NCBI RefSeq assembly: GCF_042932805.1
Contig: NZ_CP170633.1
Coordinates: 3,100,001-3,164,000, forward strand
Source of the DNA: Ascidiaceihabitans sp029251465
GTDB lineage: Bacteria; Pseudomonadota; Alphaproteobacteria; Rhodobacterales; Rhodobacteraceae
Direction: 5' to 3'
DNA: 64,000 bases
Shown: one piece after another, positions 60,700-64,000 of the stretch
Layout: every line of letters starts with the position of its first letter
Numbering within the stretch: position 1 is the first letter of the stretch
Notes under the pieces: model-generated
What the model was told of the DNA's origin: nothing
The model's database searches: none
The model's input: the letters and a program-made list of their open reading frames with translations, nothing else
Made by a program: the position numbers and the translations under genes

Positions 60700-60985
60700 T
60701 GCTGCGCAATACCCTGCCGGGCAGCGCGACGGTCGCCTTTTTTAAGATGGTGCGTTCCTCGGTCACCCGGGCCAGTTCGCGCTTCAACCGTCTTATCTCA
60801 GCAGCCTGTTCCGCAACCTCAGATCGGGCGCGTGGTGACTTCACAAACTGAGCCTTCCATGTGTACAGGGATTTGGTGCTGATACCCAACCGCTCGACCA
60901 CTTCGCTGACCGCATATCCACGCTCAACAACCTGCGCCACGGCGTCCTGTTTGAACTCGTCCGTAAACCGTATTCCCTTGTTCAT
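60647..60985 (-). CDS. IS3-family transposase orfA (helix-turn-helix protein)
   Basis: A 112-residue DNA-binding protein: the HTH_Tnp_1 region (FTDEFKQDAVAQVVERGYA, LGISTKSLYTWKAQF) is followed by a leucine-zipper-like coil (AAEIRRLKRELARVTEERTILKK). An A6G slippery run follows at ILKK. Downstream the orfA frame is unusual, while an alternative frame ends in FARESQ then stop, which looks like the normal orfA end. An internal insertion of about 40 bases carrying ATTGC-GCA-GCAAT appears to have displaced the frame. Confidence 0.88.
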   Translation of the reverse strand: MNKGIRFTDEFKQDAVAQVVERGYAVSEVVERLGISTKSLYTWKAQFVKSPRARSEVAEQAAEIRRLKRELARVTEERTILKKATVALPGRVLRSNAREGTSRESLSEVRIY

Positions 60986-61021
60986 AACCGTCTCTCCTTG
61001 GTTCCAAAATTACCAAGCAAA

Positions 61022-61047
61022 GCGTCTACAATACTAGGGGCACCTCA
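61022..61047 (-). repeat. Terminal inverted repeat, orfA side
   Basis: On the minus strand it reads TGAGGTGCCCCTAGT, four divergent bases, TAGACGC, identical to the other end except for the central block and last base. Confidence 0.85.
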
Positions 61048-61796
61048 GTGCACGATGGTGACGGGTATGTAAGAACAAGGTCTCGCGTCACTGCAGAGCC
61101 ATCACACTTCTTAATCTTGTCTGGTTGTCTATCACGTCCCTTGGTCATCGAGAGCGGACGTTTGGCTTGCTTTGACCAACGTCCATCTCGTTCCGCAATG
61201 TGTGAATTCTCTTGTCGCTGAATTTTTGCGTTTGCAGCGACTGTCTACAATGGGGGCCGCGTATACAGCATCGAACGACAAGGCTAAAGGTCGGCTTTGC
61301 AACGAGACGCATACTACGTGTAAGAGCTACCGTTTCACCGGCAAGCCGTACGTGACGCTTTCCAGATAGTCGTCAATTAGTTTCTCTTCATTCAGAGTCT
61401 GCAGGTCGTCGAACAGGATGTTCCAGCATAGTTCCAACCATTCTGTTTATGCCACCGGAATGGTCGGCATTCTTTGGACAAACTGGAGGTACTGGAAGGA
61501 GCGGTTCTGCATACGAGGTGAAAGTCGTGTTACAGTTTTATGAACTATTTATGACAGTGGTGGATTGGTGGGTGGTGGGAGTGCTTCTCTGATCAGCAAG
61601 AGGATAAGTAGCGTAGTCTTTGGACCCGCTTCCGCGTTCATCTGGCGTTCATTTAGAATTAGATCGCGCTTCATGTGTCTGTGCGAACTTCATCCGCTTG
61701 AGGCCACGGGCGCAAATCAGTGGTGCGGCATAAGTTTGGGAATCGGATTAGGTGCTGAACAGTTTATTGGCAGCAAGATGCACAGGGAGAAATTTC
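61048..61796. other. Gene-poor stretch after the IS element
   Basis: About 750 bases without a gene I can support. Short frames (for example 65 codons at 61172 on the plus strand) have no ribosome site and unconvincing composition. The bases near 61790 contain the AGGGAG site for the next EF-hand gene. It is likely eroded DNA next to the IS. Confidence 0.5.
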
Positions 61797-62159
61797 ATGC
61801 CGCGGCTGGGGGTATGGGTTGTCGGTGCCTGTGCGGTTCTCGTGATCTACGCTTTTTTGACACCCGCCTTCGCGCAATCTGCCAGCTTTCGCAATGTAGA
61901 CACCAATTCGGACCGGGTGCTGAGCCGTGATGAACTTGTCAGTGCCTTTGGTTCCCGTGGTGCCGCGCGGCTGCTGTCACAGTCCGATCACAACGGAGAC
62001 GGCAAGTTGACAATCTCCGAGTTGCGACAGGGGAGCAGAAGTGGAGGAGGCACGGGCGACGCCAGCACGAACGATAATGAAGATGGCGATGATGGGGACC
62101 GTGATGACAGCGGCAGTGAAGGGGATGGCGACGGAGACGGGGATGGTGGCGATGACTGA
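61797..62159 (+). CDS. EF-hand protein with an acidic Asp/Gly tail
   Basis: A 120-residue protein with a signal peptide or anchor (residues about 5-26, ending in AFA), then two EF-hand loops, DTNSDRVLSRDE (35-46) and DHNGDGKLTISE (64-75), joined as a pair (FRNVDTNSDRVLSRDEL...LLSQSDHNGDGKL). The last ~40 residues are a low-complexity run rich in Asp, Gly and Ser with many D-G repeats, unlike the neighbouring genes. The ATG at 61797 is preceded by AGGGAG. It is the second secreted EF-hand protein in 10 kb; the acidic tail could bind calcium loosely. Confidence 0.8.
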   Translation: MPRLGVWVVGACAVLVIYAFLTPAFAQSASFRNVDTNSDRVLSRDELVSAFGSRGAARLLSQSDHNGDGKLTISELRQGSRSGGGTGDASTNDNEDGDDGDRDDSGSEGDGDGDGDGGDD

Positions 62160-62301
62160 TATGCGTCCATCGCCCACCAATCGCGCCGTTCATCTCCCGT
62201 TCACCCGATTTCAGAGCAATGGTTCATCAGACTGCCGGAAAGCTGTCAGCGAGAGGCGTCAGAAAGGATGCACAACACATGCTTTACAACGGAGACGACC
62301 A

Positions 62302-63366
62302 ATGACCCAAATGAAACCACTTTCCGCCGCCCTCTGCACAAACGCAAAATGGGCCTTTACAACCCGCCGCGTCACCCGCACCGATGTACGCGGCCTGTCC
62401 ACGAACTTTGCCGCCGCCAAGGCCGGTGACCTGATCCTTTGCGAAATCGCCGAGATCGGGCAGCACAAGAAGATCCAGCTCGCTGAGCGCCGCGTGTCAG
62501 TTAGCTATCCGGGCGACCTTGTGGTTCTGTGTCTGGGCGACCGTTATGCGCCGGATCAATTCCTGGCGTCTGCCGTCATCGACGACGATCTCATTGACCT
62601 TGTCGCCGGTGGCGGTGTTGCAGGCCGTGTCGATGTCGCGCATATCCGGATGGATGAACCGACCCGCCTGAGACCGCTGGGCCTTTTGACCGGCGCGCAG
62701 GGTCAGGTGATGAACATCGCCTCATATGCATTGCCCGCCACGGCCTCGAACAATGACGTGACCGTCATTGGTGTCTTTGGCGCCTCGATGAACTCAGGCA
62801 AGACCACGGCTGCATCCAGCCTTGCGCATGGCCTCATGAAATCGGGCTACAGCGTGGCGGGTGTCAAAGCGACCGGAACGGGTGCTTTTGGCGACTTCAA
62901 CAGCTTTGAGGACGGCGGCGCACCGGCACTTGATTTCACGGATGTGGGCATGCCCACAACCTACCGGATGCCGATGGATCGGATCGAAGAGGGGTTCGAG
63001 ACGCTGGTCGCCACCGCTGCGGCACGCGGCGCAGAGGTTGTGGTGGTCGAGATCGCGGATGGGGTATTCCAGCAGGAAACCCGCGCCATTTTGCAATCGG
63101 GCAAGATCCGGGACCGACTGGACGGGATCCTCTTTGCGGCACCCGATGCGCTGAGCGCGCTGGGGGGCGAAACGGTCCTGAACAAGATGGACCTTGGGGC
63201 CTTCGCCATCAGCGGCATGGTCAGCTGTTCCCCGCTTGCCGCCTCTGAAGCGGCAGAGGTCACCGGCCTGCCGATCCTGACCCGCGAAGACCTCTGGTCC
63301 CCTGACACCATTGCGTCGCACGTCGCCCCCCTGATGCGCCGTGCTCCGCAGACTGTGGCCGCATGA
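62302..63366 (+). CDS. P-loop NTPase-like protein of unknown function
   Basis: A 354-residue protein. The N-terminal ~125 residues (KAGDLILCEIAEIGQHKKIQ, then LVVLCLGDRYAPDQFLASAV) form a domain I do not recognise. The C-terminal part has a deviant Walker A, FGASMNSGKTTAASSLAHGL, a following VAGVKATGTGAFGD and later VVVVEIADGVFQ, a pattern seen in MobB/CobQ-like and DUF1611 (DgcN-type) proteins. I favour a ligase, acyltransferase or kinase of that superfamily without naming one. The ATG at 62302 is chosen because upstream in-frame ATGs lie in the EF-hand gene. Its stop overlaps the start of an ABC transporter gene (ATGA). Confidence 0.65.
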   Translation: MTQMKPLSAALCTNAKWAFTTRRVTRTDVRGLSTNFAAAKAGDLILCEIAEIGQHKKIQLAERRVSVSYPGDLVVLCLGDRYAPDQFLASAVIDDDLIDLVAGGGVAGRVDVAHIRMDEPTRLRPLGLLTGAQGQVMNIASYALPATASNNDVTVIGVFGASMNSGKTTAASSLAHGLMKSGYSVAGVKATGTGAFGDFNSFEDGGAPALDFTDVGMPTTYRMPMDRIEEGFETLVATAAARGAEVVVVEIADGVFQQETRAILQSGKIRDRLDGILFAAPDALSALGGETVLNKMDLGAFAISGMVSCSPLAASEAAEVTGLPILTREDLWSPDTIASHVAPLMRRAPQTVAA

Positions 63367-64000
63367 CGCCTCTCCCGCCAATGGCCACAAGGGACCGCGT
63401 CTTTGATGCGGCCCTCATCGTATCATGCGGGATCGTGCAGGCCGCAGCGCTTGCGGTTGCGGCCTTTGCCACTCGCGATGCCTTTGCCGCGCTGCACGGC
63501 GGTGTCCCGCTTGCCGCTGCAACGGTTCTGGAACTGGCGCTGGCCGGTGCGCTGACGGCGCTGTGCCTGTTCATCTCCGGCTGCCGCGCCGAACGGCTTG
63601 GCCAAAGCTATGCCATCGATTTGCGCCGCACGCTTTACGCCAAGATCGCGCGGCTGCCCAAAGCGCGGCACGAGGAACGCCGTGTCGGTGCACTTTCGCT
63701 GCGCTTTGTGGGTGATCTGTCTGCAGCGCGTCTGTGGTTCGGGCGGGGGTTGCCCGAAGTGCTGTCGGCCTGCGTCGTGCTGCCCGGTGCCGTCGCTATC
63801 CTTTATGCGCTGAGCCCGGTTCTTGCCACACGCGGTCTGGCCCCGCTTGCACTCGCGCTGGTAGTGATGGCTGTTGCGGCATGGCATCTTGAACGGCGTC
63901 ACCGCCGGTTGCGCAAGCGCCGTGCCGGTATCGCCATTTCCATGATCGAACGCATCGCCATTGCGCCGGAACTGGACGTCATGGGCCGCACCAGCGCCGA
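63363..64000 (+). CDS. ABC exporter transmembrane protein, N-terminal part
   Basis: Open from the ATG at 63363 to the window edge (212 codons). The start has two hydrophobic spans (AALIVSCGIVQAAALAVAAF; TVLELALAGALTALCLF), then SYAIDLRRTLYAKIARLPKARHEERRVG and SLRFVGDLSAARLWFGRGLPE, typical of the first transmembrane domain of type I ABC exporters, followed by two more spans. The ATP-binding domain would lie beyond the edge. Start overlaps the P-loop gene stop, so the two are co-translated and probably function together, for example in making and exporting one product. Confidence 0.8.
   Translation, partial: MTPLPPMATRDRVFDAALIVSCGIVQAAALAVAAFATRDAFAALHGGVPLAAATVLELALAGALTALCLFISGCRAERLGQSYAIDLRRTLYAKIARLPKARHEERRVGALSLRFVGDLSAARLWFGRGLPEVLSACVVLPGAVAILYALSPVLATRGLAPLALALVVMAVAAWHLERRHRRLRKRRAGIAISMIERIAIAPELDVMGRTSA

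Larger units (their letters stand above)
59770..61047 (-). mobile_element. IS3-family insertion sequence, about 1278 bp
   Basis: Terminal inverted repeats (about 26 bp, 22 matching) bound two reading frames on the minus strand, orfA and orfB. The ends are 5'-TG...CA-3' as usual for IS3. The flanking three or four bases differ (GAAT on the left, GTGC on the right), so no target duplication is visible; this suggests a deletion or recombination at one end after insertion. The reading frames also show an abnormal offset. The element sits between the serine hydrolase and a gene-poor stretch. Confidence 0.88.

Noticed and set aside
62041..62301. Upstream extension of the P-loop protein gene
   Set aside because: The extra 87 codons overlap the EF-hand gene and have Met/Thr-rich composition; the ATG at 62302 gives a normal N-terminus.
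1..64000. CRISPR arrays, tRNA or rRNA genes, prophage
   Set aside because: No regularly spaced repeats, cloverleaf-like segments, rRNA-like sequences or phage structural genes were noticed on reading either strand; no covariance-model search was possible.

Overview
The window reads as chromosomal DNA of a marine alphaproteobacterium of the family Rhodobacteraceae (Roseobacter group, perhaps near Yoonia/Loktanella/Octadecabacter; the genus is a guess from gene content). The basis is the gene set and order: a moeB-like gene with dut and coaBC, an rpoH-type sigma factor coupled to chaN, rsmI-yraN-gshB, an LppC-type lipoprotein with glnD, murJ, DUF1467 with methylmalonyl-CoA epimerase, and a DMGDH-like GcvT oxidoreductase beside a non-pyrrolysine MttB-like gene. 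Codon-dense DNA, frequent ATGA stop/start overlaps and GTG/TTG starts fit this group. I saw no rRNA, tRNA, CRISPR array or prophage.

Layout. 1-25 kb is dense housekeeping core: cofactor and nucleotide genes, heat-shock-type sigma factor, cobinamide kinase, glutathione synthesis, rRNA methylation, nitrogen sensing (glnD), ribosome GTPase (rsgA), lipid II flippase (murJ), trpS and methylmalonyl-CoA epimerase. 25-44 kb is mixed: a secreted DUF1800/DUF1501 pair, aspS, a methylamine/betaine-type locus (FAD/GcvT oxidoreductase divergent from an MttB-like methyltransferase), a large MscS channel, a 2OG-Fe(II) oxygenase-like protein, an RTX repeat protein and transporters. 44.3-50.5 kb is a seven-gene minus-strand operon in which every gene overlaps the next. 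It predicts synthesis of CDP-glucose, then CDP-4-keto-6-deoxyglucose, then an epimerised, C-methylated deoxysugar for a surface glycan.

50.5-64 kb looks accessory. It begins with a gene-poor stretch holding decayed small frames. A MarR regulator with palindromic sites then sits divergent from a four-gene unit: a periplasmic EF-hand protein, a b561-type cytochrome, a DUF1772-like membrane protein, and a protein joining four membrane segments to a ferredoxin-NADP reductase (FNR)-like FAD/NAD domain. Together these resemble the parts of a calcium-linked transmembrane electron-transfer enzyme on separate polypeptides, and this is the most unusual system I see. It is followed by two VOC proteins, a second rsgA, a flavodoxin, a serine hydrolase and a 1.28-kb IS3-family element whose two reading frames do not fit the usual -1 frameshift. 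After another gene-poor stretch come a second EF-hand protein with an acidic Asp/Gly tail, an unrecognised P-loop protein and the start of an ABC exporter that runs off the window.

All functional statements rest on motif reading and family knowledge; no database search was run.
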